Assembly (NCBI GenBank): GCA_964589145.1 | Contig: CAZPSL010000170.1 | Coordinates: 1 to 13,351 of the forward strand | Origin: UBA11858 sp964589145 | GTDB lineage: Bacteria; Chloroflexota; Anaerolineae; Anaerolineales; UBA11858 | Length of the DNA: 13,351 nt | Direction of reading: 5' to 3' | In this document: positions 1 to 8,150 of the stretch, piece after piece | Position numbering within the stretch: position 1 is the stretch's first letter | How the letters are laid out: each line of letters starts with the position of its first letter | Notes under the pieces: model-generated | What the model saw: the letters and a program-made list of their open reading frames with translations, nothing else | The model's database searches: none | Told to the model about the DNA's origin: nothing | Made by a program: the position numbers and the translations under genes

Positions 1-258
1 CAGGCAAATGCTTCCTTGCTATCTTCTCGCATTTGTGTTATTGTAATCGCTGTTTGGCAGCCGCCAGAAGGGAGACAGGCCTTCCGCCGAAATGCAGGGA
101 AAACGGTATTTCGTACGTGTGAAGCACGCACAAAATACCCCTGCCGTTACTTACGTGCGCAAGTCCTGACAGATTCTCTGCGGCCCGGGACTGCCAGCCC
201 GCGGGCGGAAATGCCGCTCGATGCGATTAACCCTTCAATTGCTGTAACATTTTGAACC
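1..258. other. Upstream non-coding stretch, no gene supported
   Basis: This stretch precedes the first polysaccharide gene. An open frame spans most of it (16-255, beginning with TTG) and stops 3 nt before the next ATG. Its product is short, rich in Arg, Cys and Pro, has no recognisable domain, and no ribosome-binding site precedes it, so it is not called as a gene. No convincing sigma-70 promoter is visible. A weak TTGCTA (16-21) / TATTGT (39-44) pair with 17-nt spacing is the best candidate. Short GC-rich inverted repeats occur around 180-210 but do not form a convincing terminator. Confidence 0.5.
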
Positions 259-3200
259 ATGCCTACGAAACTAAGCCGCTATACCGATGGAATCATGGAG
301 GCTGCCTGGATTGCAGCCGTTATTCTGACACCTTTGTTTTTCAACAAGTACTCCAGCCGCATCTTTGAACCGGATAAGGCCACTTTGCTGCGCACCCTGG
401 CCCTGGTTATTTTGGGAGCCTGGATTGTCAAGGCTGTCGAGACCGGTGTTTCCAAGCGCGATTCCGGGAAATCCTGGTGGCAGAACTTCGTGCTGATTCT
501 CAGGGAGCCCATTGTGCCGTTGGTTTTTGCCTTGGCAGTGGTTTACACAATCGCAACAATTTTCTCGGTCACACCGCATATCAGTTTTTGGGGATCGTAC
601 CAGCGGTTGCAGGGATTTTATACAACCTTCGCCTACGTTGTGATTTTTGCAGCATTGGCCGCCAATTTGCGCCACCAGGAGCAGGTGGAACGGTTGATGA
701 CGGCGGCCATTCTCACCAGTTTGCCTGTGAGTTTGTATGGTGTGCTCCAGAAAAACGGGATTGACCCCATTCCCTGGGGCGGGGATGTGACCAGGCGGGT
801 GGCTTCTCACATGGGAAATGCGATTTTTGTTTCTGCGTACCTGATTATGGTTGTTCCACTCACTTTTGGGCGTATTGTACGTTCATTTGGGGATATTCTG
901 AACGCCGAAAAGAACCTGGGCAGACATATCGCTCGCTCCACCCTTTATATTTTTATTGCCGCGCTGCAACTGGTTGCTATCTATTTCAGCAAAAGCCGCG
1001 GCCCGTTCTTGGGATTGCTGGCAAGCGCGTTTTTTATTTTTATCCTGCTTTCCCTGCACTGGAAGTTGCGCTGGCTGGTTGTGGCTGTGGTTACGCTCGG
1101 CGTGGTCACCGGCGGATTTTTGCTCATGCTCAATGTTCCCGACGGGCCTTTGGAGAGCATTCGTAATGAACCCTGGCTGGGGCGGTTGGGAAAAATGCTT
1201 GATACGGAATCCAACACGGCGAAGGTCAGAACCTACATCTGGGGTGGCGCGGCGGATATGGTCGCTCCCCACGAGCCGCTGACTTATCCCGACGGGCACA
1301 CCGACCCGCTTAACTTTCTGCGCCCGCTCATTGGTTACGGGCCGGAGACGATGCACATGGCTTATAACCCGTTCTACCCGCCAGGGCTGGCTCATGTGGA
1401 GAAGCGCAACGCTTCGCCCGACCGCTCGCACAATGAAACCTGGGATACCTTGGTCATCACTGGCGCGTTGGGGCTGCTTGTTTATGTCGGGCTGTTTGCG
1501 TCCATTTTCTATTACGGGTTGAAATGGCTGAAACTGATAAACTCGCACAGGCAAAAGATTGCCTTCTTCACCCTTTATTTTGGAGGCGGAGTCGCGGGCG
1601 CTATCGGATTTTACCTGTGGGGAGGAATCGCTTACTTTGGTGTCGCTTTGCCTTTCGGAATGATTGTAGGCACCATCATCTACCTGACTGTCAGTGCAAT
1701 ACTTGCAAAGCCCCGGACAGAAACCGATTTTACTTCGGCGCGGTCAATTACACTGATTGTTCTGCTGGCGGCGGTAATGGCGCACTTTGTGGAGATCAAC
1801 TTCGGAATCTCCATTGTGGCAACGCGCACGCACTTCTTTACGTATGCAGCATTGTTGCTGGCGGTTGGGAGGCTGCTCCCGGAGCGGGGGGAATACCTGC
1901 TAAAGACAAAATCACCTCCGACTGCGCCTGCGGCACCCTCCCGAAAATCCCGAAAATCCAAGAGAAAGCAACCTGCCGCGTCCGGCAAATCTGTCTGGAC
2001 TCGTCCTGTTGCAATTGGAACCCTGATTACTGGTTTATTGCTGATTCCACTGCTTTTTGAGTACGTGTCGAATCTGAGCGGCGGCACGGCCACACTGGAA
2101 ATTTTGTGGCTTTCGCTGACGCATTATGACAAAAACACCATTTCTTACGGCGTGCTGGCGTTGCTGCTGACCACCTGGCTGACGGCTAGCGCACTGTTTG
2201 CCAGCGAAACACCAATTGCTGACGAGCGCGGCCGCCAGGTGCTGCGGCGGTTTGGGGTGATCCTGGCAGGTTCCGCGGGAGTCGCACTGGTTTATGGTTT
2301 GTGGCTTTCCCACTCTCTGGCATGGCTGACCCAAAATGCCCCCACCAATGTGGATGCGCTGATCGTTCAGGCCGGTGCTTTTGAGGGGCTGCTAACCCAG
2401 TTTTACACCGTCCTGTTCCTGATTCTTCTGGGGCTGGCGGTTTACCTGCCGCGCGAATACCCCAAGCGGATGTTCCGGGAATCCTCCTTTGGGGCTGTCC
2501 TGGCTCCCGTGATGCTGATTGCGGTCGTCGGGTTGAGTTACTTTTCAAACTGGCGGATCATCCAGGCCGATATCGCTTTCAAACTGGCTGAACCGTTTTC
2601 CGCCAGCAAACAGTATGAAATTGCCAACCTGTTGTATGAACATGCCAAATCGCTGGCGCCCGACGAAGATTATTACGACCTTTTCCTGGGCCGCAACTTG
2701 CTGGAACTGGCAAAAACCAAAGCCGATAACGCCGAAAAACAAGCCATCTTTGAGAAAACCGAGACGGACCTTATCGAAGCGCAGGCTGCCAACCCGCTCA
2801 ACCCGGATCACACAGCAAATCTGGCGCGCTTGTATTCCTGGTGGGCTATGCAGACCTCCGACCCTGCCGAACGCAGGGAACGCGGCGAAACTTCGGATGA
2901 TTACTATCGCAAGGTGCTGATGCTCAGCCCGAACAACGCCCGCCTGTGGAACGAGTGGGCGATTTTGCACCTGGATGTCCTGCGTGACGCGGAACGCGGT
3001 CTGGCACTGCTTGATAAATCTCTGGAAGTTGACCCGGAATACGACTGGACACATGTTTTACTTGGCAATTACTACTTCAACGCTGCCCGTCAAGCCACAG
3101 ATGACCCCGATTTGCAAGACGAGTATTACCAAAAAGCCATTGAACATTACGAGATTGCCATTGATTTGGCGCCGAAAAACATCAACTACCGTCTTTCACT

Positions 3201-3453
3201 GGCCTCTGTGTATCAGGCGCAAAGCGACTTCCAGAAGTTGCTCGAAGTGCTGGAAGAAAGTTTGCAATATGCCAAAAAGAAAAAGGATATTTGGCGGATT
3301 GAAGAAAACATTGCTTTGGCAGCCTACCAGTTGGGCGATTACGATAAAGCCCTGGAACACGCCTATCGGGCATTGAGTGTTGTGCCCGACTCGGAAAAGG
3401 ACCGGTTGCAGCAATTTATCCAGCAACTTGAAGACCTTCAATCACAACCCTGA
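259..3453 (+). CDS. O-antigen ligase/polymerase-family membrane protein with C-terminal TPR repeats
   Basis: This 1064-residue protein probably transfers or polymerises lipid-linked glycan on the outer face of the cytoplasmic membrane (WaaL/Wzy/PglL superfamily, PF04932-type). The first ~520 residues are mostly hydrophobic helices. They include the family's SRGPF motif (Arg247) and the large extracytoplasmic loop ending in SHNETWD, whose His391 sits where ligases carry their essential His, followed by the usual GxLGLL helix. A basic, Pro/Lys-rich linker (about 549-583) leads to further membrane helices up to about 770. The last ~280 residues are soluble and contain several TPR-like helix pairs, such as 'YEIAIDLAPKN' and 'YRALSVVP'. 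The protein is much longer than typical 400-500 residue ligases because of the second membrane block and the TPR tail. No clear Shine-Dalgarno precedes the ATG. The next gene starts 2 nt after the stop, so the two are probably co-transcribed and coupled. The acceptor could be a protein, S-layer or lipid; the sequence does not say. Ligase and polymerase cannot be separated by reading. Confidence 0.85.
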   Translation: MPTKLSRYTDGIMEAAWIAAVILTPLFFNKYSSRIFEPDKATLLRTLALVILGAWIVKAVETGVSKRDSGKSWWQNFVLILREPIVPLVFALAVVYTIATIFSVTPHISFWGSYQRLQGFYTTFAYVVIFAALAANLRHQEQVERLMTAAILTSLPVSLYGVLQKNGIDPIPWGGDVTRRVASHMGNAIFVSAYLIMVVPLTFGRIVRSFGDILNAEKNLGRHIARSTLYIFIAALQLVAIYFSKSRGPFLGLLASAFFIFILLSLHWKLRWLVVAVVTLGVVTGGFLLMLNVPDGPLESIRNEPWLGRLGKMLDTESNTAKVRTYIWGGAADMVAPHEPLTYPDGHTDPLNFLRPLIGYGPETMHMAYNPFYPPGLAHVEKRNASPDRSHNETWDTLVITGALGLLVYVGLFASIFYYGLKWLKLINSHRQKIAFFTLYFGGGVAGAIGFYLWGGIAYFGVALPFGMIVGTIIYLTVSAILAKPRTETDFTSARSITLIVLLAAVMAHFVEINFGISIVATRTHFFTYAALLLAVGRLLPERGEYLLKTKSPPTAPAAPSRKSRKSKRKQPAASGKSVWTRPVAIGTLITGLLLIPLLFEYVSNLSGGTATLEILWLSLTHYDKNTISYGVLALLLTTWLTASALFASETPIADERGRQVLRRFGVILAGSAGVALVYGLWLSHSLAWLTQNAPTNVDALIVQAGAFEGLLTQFYTVLFLILLGLAVYLPREYPKRMFRESSFGAVLAPVMLIAVVGLSYFSNWRIIQADIAFKLAEPFSASKQYEIANLLYEHAKSLAPDEDYYDLFLGRNLLELAKTKADNAEKQAIFEKTETDLIEAQAANPLNPDHTANLARLYSWWAMQTSDPAERRERGETSDDYYRKVLMLSPNNARLWNEWAILHLDVLRDAERGLALLDKSLEVDPEYDWTHVLLGNYYFNAARQATDDPDLQDEYYQKAIEHYEIAIDLAPKNINYRLSLASVYQAQSDFQKLLEVLEESLQYAKKKKDIWRIEENIALAAYQLGDYDKALEHAYRALSVVPDSEKDRLQQFIQQLEDLQSQP

Positions 3454-3455
3454 CG

Positions 3456-5246
3456 ATGGTTTTGTGTTTGTCTTTCGGCATCGCCCTGGCGGCGAGTCTG
3501 GTATTCATCCCTGTATTGCGAAAACTCAGCCTGCATTTGGGGCTGATTGATACGCCCAAGGCAGACCGCTGGCACAAACGGCCGACGCCCAAAATCGGCG
3601 GAATTGGCATGTTCGCGGCCTATGTGTTGGCCTTGCTGGCGACGATGGCGGTCGCAGCACCCCGGAATATTCCCTGGGCGCTGTTAGGTGGCTCTGTACT
3701 CATTTTTGCTTTGGGGGTTGTTGATGATTACAAAACACTCTCCCCTGCGGCTAAATTGGTCGGGCAGATTGTTGCTGCCTCGCTGGTGGTTTTTTTTGGG
3801 CGTAACCTGCAATTCTTTAGCCTGGAAATTTTCAATGTCACCTTCACCTTTGTCTGGCTGATTGGCATTACCAATGCGATCAACCTGCTCGACAACATGG
3901 ACGGGCTGGCGGGCGGCATGGCGCTGATTGCCGCATCCATGCTTAGTTTGATGTTTTGGCAAATTGAAGCCTGGAACCTGCTGCTGATCTCATTGGCGTT
4001 AGCGGGCAGTGCCCTCGGATTTTTGTTTTACAACTTCCCCCCGGCCTCGGTTTTTATGGGAGACAGCGGCAGCCTTTTTTTGGGGTTTACACTGGCCGCA
4101 CTCTCAATCGCAGAAGCCCCGCGGGCATCCAATCTGCTGGCGGTGTTGGGGGTTCCCACGCTGATTTTCCTGCTGCCAATCCTCGATACCACAATGGTTA
4201 CGGTCACCCGGATTTTGCGGGGACAGTCGCCTGCACAGGGCGGGCGCGACCACACCTCTCACCGGCTGATCGCCTTTGGCCTTTCGGAGCGTCAAACCGT
4301 ACTTGCGCTTTACGGGGTTGCACTGGCATCTGGCATTATCGGCACCTTGCTCGAATCGCTCGATTACAACATCAGCCTGCTGCTGATTCCGGTACTGCTG
4401 ATCATCCTCACCCTGCTGACGGCCTACCTGGCTCGCATCAAGGTTGTTGAGCGCAGCGTGCCTGCTCATCCCGGTCGCATCACCCGTCTGGTAATTGGCC
4501 TCACCGGGCGCGGGCGCATCCTCGAGATTGCACTGGACTTTCTGATCATCAGCGTAGCGTACTATCTGGCTTTCTGGCTGTATTTGGGCTTCGATGCAGA
4601 TGTTTTGGGGCTGGAGATTTTTGTCCATGCCCTGCCGCTGGCTTTTGCCGGAGCGTATGCGGCATTTTTCTTCTTTGGAATTTACACCCGCGTCTGGCAA
4701 TACGTCGGCCTGCATGATCTTCCCCGTTTTTTCGGCGCCGCTTTAGGCGCGGGCATCCTGCTGGGGATCAGCGCACGCCTTTTGTTTTCAGAACCATACC
4801 CGCTGAGCCCTGTTTTCCTGTTTGGCATTTTCCTCTTTCTGGGGCTGGCGGCTTCGCGGGCCTCGTTTCGGCTGCTGGATCAGGCCTATGTCCACCGGCA
4901 TGTCCCGCCAGCCGACCAGATTGCAACTGTACTGATTTTTGGCGCAGATAACCGCGGGGTACTGGCCCTCGAGTGGCTTGGCAGCCAGCCAGAAACCGCC
5001 TTCCGGGTTGTCGGCTTTCTGGACAGCGACCCTTTCAAGCACGGCCGGCAAATCCAGGGAGTACCTGTGCTGGGCGGGCTGGACAAGTTGGAATCCATTC
5101 TTGACCGCCACCCTGCACAGGGCATTATCATCCCGTCAGAACCATTGCGTGAAAATTTCCAGAAATCGGCAAACAGTGTGGAAATCTGCCGAAAGCGCGG
5201 CGTTTGGCTCAAGCAGATGGAAATCCGTCTTGACGAGATCCTCTAG
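3456..5246 (+). CDS. WecA/MraY-family glycosyl-1-phosphate transferase fused to CapD/WcaJ-type membrane-Rossmann module
   Basis: This 596-residue membrane protein probably starts a surface glycan by moving a sugar-1-phosphate (GlcNAc-1-P or similar) from a UDP-sugar to undecaprenyl phosphate. Residues 1 to ~330 carry the polytopic family's motifs in order: IDTPKADRWHKRPTPKIGG (31-49), the metal/catalytic DD pair at 90-91, NAINLLDNMDGLAGG (140-154), FMGDSG (Asp203) and RDHTSHR (264-270, the His-rich cytoplasmic loop). Residues ~350-470 add about four more hydrophobic helices. Residues ~491-590 form a Rossmann-like lobe (VLIFGADNRG, then VVGFLDSDPFKHGRQIQGVPVLGG) like the CoA_binding_3 domain (PF13727) at the front of CapD/WbpM dehydratases and WcaJ/WbaP transferases. 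The catalytic domain that normally follows is absent; the protein ends after this lobe. There is no Shine-Dalgarno; the start lies 2 nt after the upstream stop, which suggests reinitiation. The start is supported by the family-typical first helix. Sugar specificity is unknown. Confidence 0.9.
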   Translation: MVLCLSFGIALAASLVFIPVLRKLSLHLGLIDTPKADRWHKRPTPKIGGIGMFAAYVLALLATMAVAAPRNIPWALLGGSVLIFALGVVDDYKTLSPAAKLVGQIVAASLVVFFGRNLQFFSLEIFNVTFTFVWLIGITNAINLLDNMDGLAGGMALIAASMLSLMFWQIEAWNLLLISLALAGSALGFLFYNFPPASVFMGDSGSLFLGFTLAALSIAEAPRASNLLAVLGVPTLIFLLPILDTTMVTVTRILRGQSPAQGGRDHTSHRLIAFGLSERQTVLALYGVALASGIIGTLLESLDYNISLLLIPVLLIILTLLTAYLARIKVVERSVPAHPGRITRLVIGLTGRGRILEIALDFLIISVAYYLAFWLYLGFDADVLGLEIFVHALPLAFAGAYAAFFFFGIYTRVWQYVGLHDLPRFFGAALGAGILLGISARLLFSEPYPLSPVFLFGIFLFLGLAASRASFRLLDQAYVHRHVPPADQIATVLIFGADNRGVLALEWLGSQPETAFRVVGFLDSDPFKHGRQIQGVPVLGGLDKLESILDRHPAQGIIIPSEPLRENFQKSANSVEICRKRGVWLKQMEIRLDEIL

Positions 5247-5395
5247 TACACAGTCGGGCATGAAACGATACGCGGCTTGCAGACAAAACAAGGTTGGATG
5301 GCGTCAGTCTCGTGATATTCGCCCATTCGCAGATGCCCGTGTCCTCTCCCGGCCGCTCTGTACCCCATCCGGATTTCTTCGGCCCGCAGCCCGAA

Positions 5396-5402
5396 AAAGG
5401 AG
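5396..5402 (+). promoter_or_regulatory. Ribosome-binding site of the SpoT-like hydrolase gene
   Basis: AAAGGAG lies 6 nt before the ATG at 5409. It fixes this start and contrasts with the two upstream polysaccharide genes, which lack such a site. The 162-nt gap before this gene contains no other clear signal. Confidence 0.8.
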
Positions 5403-5408
5403 CCCGCT

Positions 5409-5990
5409 ATGGCATCCCGGTTGACTCAACGATTTGAAGATGCGCTCATCTTTGCTGCGCGTCTTCATGCCGCCCAAACCCGAAAAGCCACTCAAACCCC
5501 ATATATTGCCCACCTTTTGAGCGTCACAGCCCTGGTGCTGGAGGCGGGAGGAGACGAGGAGACGGCCATTGCCGCACTGCTGCATGACGCGGTGGAAGAC
5601 CAGGGCGGCCGGAAAACACTTGATGAAATCCGCCGCCGTTTTGGGGAACGGGTGGCGCATATTGTCGATGAATGCAGTGACGCCTACACAGTTCCCAAGC
5701 CCCCCTGGCGGGAACGCAAGGAATCCTACATTGCCCATCTGCGGGAAGCCTCGCCCGAAGCGCGGCTGGTTTCCCTGGCAGACAAATTGCACAACGCCCG
5801 CAGCATCTTGCGTGACCTGCGGATGGATGGCAGTCGTGTATGGGAGAAATTCAACGGAGGCAAGGAAGGAACCTTGTGGTATTACCACACCCTGGTTGAT
5901 ACATTACGCTCACTGGAAGATAATTTCCTGATGGATGAACTTGCCCGCACGGTTGACGAAATTGAAATTTTATCCGCCGGCAGCGGCTAA
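5409..5990 (+). CDS. Standalone HD-domain (p)ppGpp hydrolase-like protein (SpoT/Mesh1 type)
   Basis: This 193-residue cytoplasmic protein resembles the hydrolase half of RelA/SpoT and the single-domain Mesh1 enzymes, which remove the 3'-pyrophosphate of ppGpp in a metal-dependent reaction. Signature residues are present in order: TPYIAH (His35), LLHDAVED (His59, Asp60, Glu63, Asp64) and LADKLHNARS (Asp125, Asn129). These match the His / His-Asp / Asp metal set of the family. No synthetase, TGS or ACT domain follows, so it would be a pure hydrolase (a small alarmone hydrolase). It may instead act on another nucleotide; Mesh1 itself also uses NADPH. It has a strong Shine-Dalgarno. It lies 162 nt after the polysaccharide pair, so it may be transcribed with them or separately. 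Its stop codon (5988-5990) overlaps the feoB stop codon (5987-5989) arriving from the opposite strand. Confidence 0.85.
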   Translation: MASRLTQRFEDALIFAARLHAAQTRKATQTPYIAHLLSVTALVLEAGGDEETAIAALLHDAVEDQGGRKTLDEIRRRFGERVAHIVDECSDAYTVPKPPWRERKESYIAHLREASPEARLVSLADKLHNARSILRDLRMDGSRVWEKFNGGKEGTLWYYHTLVDTLRSLEDNFLMDELARTVDEIEILSAGSG

Positions 5991-7897
5991 TAAAACATCA
6001 CCGCAACACCACGGGCGAACAGGGCGGCGAGAAGCGCAATCACTACCGTCAGCGCGGCGATCAGGAGCATATCGCGCGTGCCCAGTTCGCGGCGCAGAAC
6101 AGCCAGCGTTGCCAGACAAGGAACGTAAAAAACCACAAATACGGTAAACGTGATCATCTGAACCGGTGTGAGCGCCAGCGAAAAATCGGAAACCCCCAGT
6201 GCCTGGTGCAGCATCACCAGCGAAAGTTCCTTGCGCAGCACCCCGAAAATCAGCGGCACGCCGACCTCGGCAGGCAAGCCCAGCAGCCAGGTGACGGGCA
6301 GCACCAGCGCGTTGACGTAGCGCGCCAGGTTGAAGTATTGCAGCAGCGCCAGCACCACGCTGCCGGCAATCAGCAGCGGCCAGGCCTCAAAGACAAATTC
6401 CCGCGCCCGAAACCAGGTCTTGTGAAAAAGGTTTTTCAGCGAGGGCAAGCGGTAAACCGGCATCTCCAGAATCATGCCGGGGGTATCTTCAGGCAGCAGA
6501 CGCGACAGGAACCGTCCCGTGAGCGCGATCACCAGCAGGTTGAACAGGTAAATCGCCAGGGCCAGCATCGGCCCCAAATAGAACGCCACCAGCCCAAAAA
6601 CCACCGAGAGACGCGCCGCACAGGGCACCAGAGTCGCCAGGGTCGCGGCCAGAAAACGGTCACGGCGGTCTTCCAAAATCCGGGTGGACATCACCGCCGG
6701 GACATTGCAGCCGTACCCCAGGATGAACGGCACAATCGCCTTGCCGTGCAGCCCGATCCGCGTCATCAGGGCGTCCATCAAAAAAGCCAGGCGCGGCAGA
6801 TAGCCAATATCCTCCAGAAAACTCAAGCCAAGCAAAAACGGGATCAGGTAGGGCAGCACAATCGCCACCCCGCCGGCAATCCCCTGGATGACCCCCACCA
6901 GCACTTCGCTCAGCAGCCCGTAGCCCGCCAGCCAGATGCTGACCTGGTTCGCGAAACCGTTGAACGCCGCCATCAGGGGCTCTTCAATCAAACGGCCGAC
7001 CCAATACACCCCCTGAAAAAACACCCACATAATCACTACCAGGGCAGCATACCCCCAAAGCGGGTCCAGCAGAATATCATCCAGCCGGTCGCGGGTTGTC
7101 CGGCGTCGCTCGGTCTGGCTGATGACCTGCCCGGTCAACTGTTTCGCACGCTGGTGCCGTTCCGTGCTGAAAACCCAAATCGCGCTTTGCCCGTAATCAT
7201 CCAAAATCTGATGATTCGCCTGCTCGATGTTCCGCTGGATTTCCGGGAGTTTCGCTTGAACCCGCTTTAGCAGATTGGTCTCCCCCTCCAGCAGTTTGAT
7301 GGCAACCCCTTCGGGCCTCAGGGAGGCCACCTGGCGGTCAATGGCTTGTGCCAAATCCTGAATAACGGTCTCGATTTCGTCCGAATACGGGAGACGCGGC
7401 GGGGTTGTGCCGTCTTCGGCGGTGTTCAGGGCGGTCACAAACAAGTTGCGGATGCCGCGGTTCTTGCTGGCAACCAGCGGGAGCACCGGAACCCCCAGCA
7501 AATTTTGCAGTTTCTCGCCATCCAGATGGATGCCCATGCGGGAGAGTTCATCCATCATATTGGCTGCCACCACCAGCGGGATACCCAGTTCCATCAACTC
7601 CAGGGTAAGATGCAGCCCCTGCTCCAGGTGGGAGGCATCCAGAACGTTGATGATCACATCCACCGGCTGCTCATCCAGATACCGGAATGTGACCTGTTCG
7701 GCGGGATTGGTGCCAGCCAGAGAGTACGTCCCCGGCAAATCCACCAGTTCGACCACCCGCCCCAGGACGCGGATTTTGCTGACCGTGAAGGTGGTCGTCG
7801 TCCCTGAAAAGTTGCCCGTCTCCGCGCGGTACCCGGCAATCTGGTTGAAGAGGGTACTCTTGCCGCAGTTGGGTTGCCCGACTAGAGCGAATCGCAC
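5987..7897 (-). CDS. feoB: Ferrous iron transporter FeoB
   Basis: This 636-residue inner-membrane protein imports Fe2+ and has a cytoplasmic G-protein domain. G1 is GQPNCGKST (7-15), G3 is DLPG (53-56), G4 is NMMD (113-116) and a G5-like VASKNRG lies at 132-138. The switch I segment reads NFSGTTTT (29-36) instead of the common NWPGVTVE; Thr34 is kept. A helical spacer follows, then the membrane part from ~285. It holds the first Gate motif GYGCNVPAV (Cys397), VPCAARLSV (Cys426) and a C-terminal YVPCLATL (Cys594). The length suits the shorter FeoB proteins; E. coli FeoB is ~770 residues. The start codon is GTG at 7897, supported by GGAGG at 7905-7909 (spacing 7) and by the immediate G1 motif. 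The start overlaps the end of feoA by 16 nt, implying coupled translation. No feoC is present. Confidence 0.97.
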   Translation of the reverse strand: MRFALVGQPNCGKSTLFNQIAGYRAETGNFSGTTTTFTVSKIRVLGRVVELVDLPGTYSLAGTNPAEQVTFRYLDEQPVDVIINVLDASHLEQGLHLTLELMELGIPLVVAANMMDELSRMGIHLDGEKLQNLLGVPVLPLVASKNRGIRNLFVTALNTAEDGTTPPRLPYSDEIETVIQDLAQAIDRQVASLRPEGVAIKLLEGETNLLKRVQAKLPEIQRNIEQANHQILDDYGQSAIWVFSTERHQRAKQLTGQVISQTERRRTTRDRLDDILLDPLWGYAALVVIMWVFFQGVYWVGRLIEEPLMAAFNGFANQVSIWLAGYGLLSEVLVGVIQGIAGGVAIVLPYLIPFLLGLSFLEDIGYLPRLAFLMDALMTRIGLHGKAIVPFILGYGCNVPAVMSTRILEDRRDRFLAATLATLVPCAARLSVVFGLVAFYLGPMLALAIYLFNLLVIALTGRFLSRLLPEDTPGMILEMPVYRLPSLKNLFHKTWFRAREFVFEAWPLLIAGSVVLALLQYFNLARYVNALVLPVTWLLGLPAEVGVPLIFGVLRKELSLVMLHQALGVSDFSLALTPVQMITFTVFVVFYVPCLATLAVLRRELGTRDMLLIAALTVVIALLAALFARGVAVMFY

Positions 7898-8121
7898 GCC
7901 GCGTCCTCCACTTCAACTTTGGAGGCGATGCCGCGCCCCAGCGCGATCGACCGCCCCCCGACTTCAATCAGCACCGGGCCGCCCAACGGGGCGTAACGCA
8001 GCACCCGCGCCGTATCACCGGGCAGCAGCCCCAATTGACGTAATTTGTGTTCCATCCCCGCTCCGCCTGTAAAGTTTTTCACACGAACCAGTTTTCCGGC
8101 TTCGACTTGTAAAAGTTGCAT
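7882..8121 (-). CDS. feoA: FeoA, cytoplasmic SH3-like partner of FeoB
   Basis: This is a 79-residue SH3-fold protein that supports Fe2+ uptake by FeoB. The family pattern is clear: an N-terminal strand, GMEHKLRQLGLLPGDTARVL, then GGPVLIEVGGRSIALGRGIA with the C-terminal strand. I choose the ATG at 8121 (protein beginning MQLLQVEAGK) because GGAGA lies at 8127-8131 with 5-nt spacing. The promoter -10 box (8151-8156) also overlaps the first codon of the longer reading (start 8151), and the inferred transcript begins near 8144. An intermediate ATG at 8133 is possible. The last 16 nt are shared with feoB, whose ribosome-binding site lies inside feoA codons. Confidence 0.95.
   Translation of the reverse strand: MQLLQVEAGKLVRVKNFTGGAGMEHKLRQLGLLPGDTARVLRYAPLGGPVLIEVGGRSIALGRGIASKVEVEDAACDSL
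7905..7909 (-). promoter_or_regulatory. Ribosome-binding site of feoB inside feoA
   Basis: GGAGG on the minus strand lies 7 nt before the GTG start codon of feoB and within the feoA reading frame. It decides the non-ATG start. Confidence 0.85.
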
Positions 8122-8126
8122 AATGG

Positions 8127-8131
8127 TCTCC
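8127..8131 (-). promoter_or_regulatory. Ribosome-binding site of feoA
   Basis: GGAGA lies 5 nt before the ATG at 8121. It is the reason for choosing this start over the longer frame opening at 8151. Confidence 0.7.
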
Positions 8132-8150
8132 ATTGTTGTCATCGGCGGCA

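Noticed and set aside
245..250. TAACAT as a -10 box giving a nearly leaderless ligase transcript
   Set aside because: No -35 match at the expected distance (TGCGAT) and only a partial -10 match.
16..255. 79-codon open frame before the ligase gene
   Set aside because: TTG start, no ribosome-binding site, no recognisable domain, Arg/Cys/Pro-rich composition typical of a chance frame.
6206..7270. 354-codon open frame opposite feoB
   Set aside because: It is the antisense shadow of an unmistakable FeoB; its product is dominated by Gln, His, Arg and Pro with no domain.
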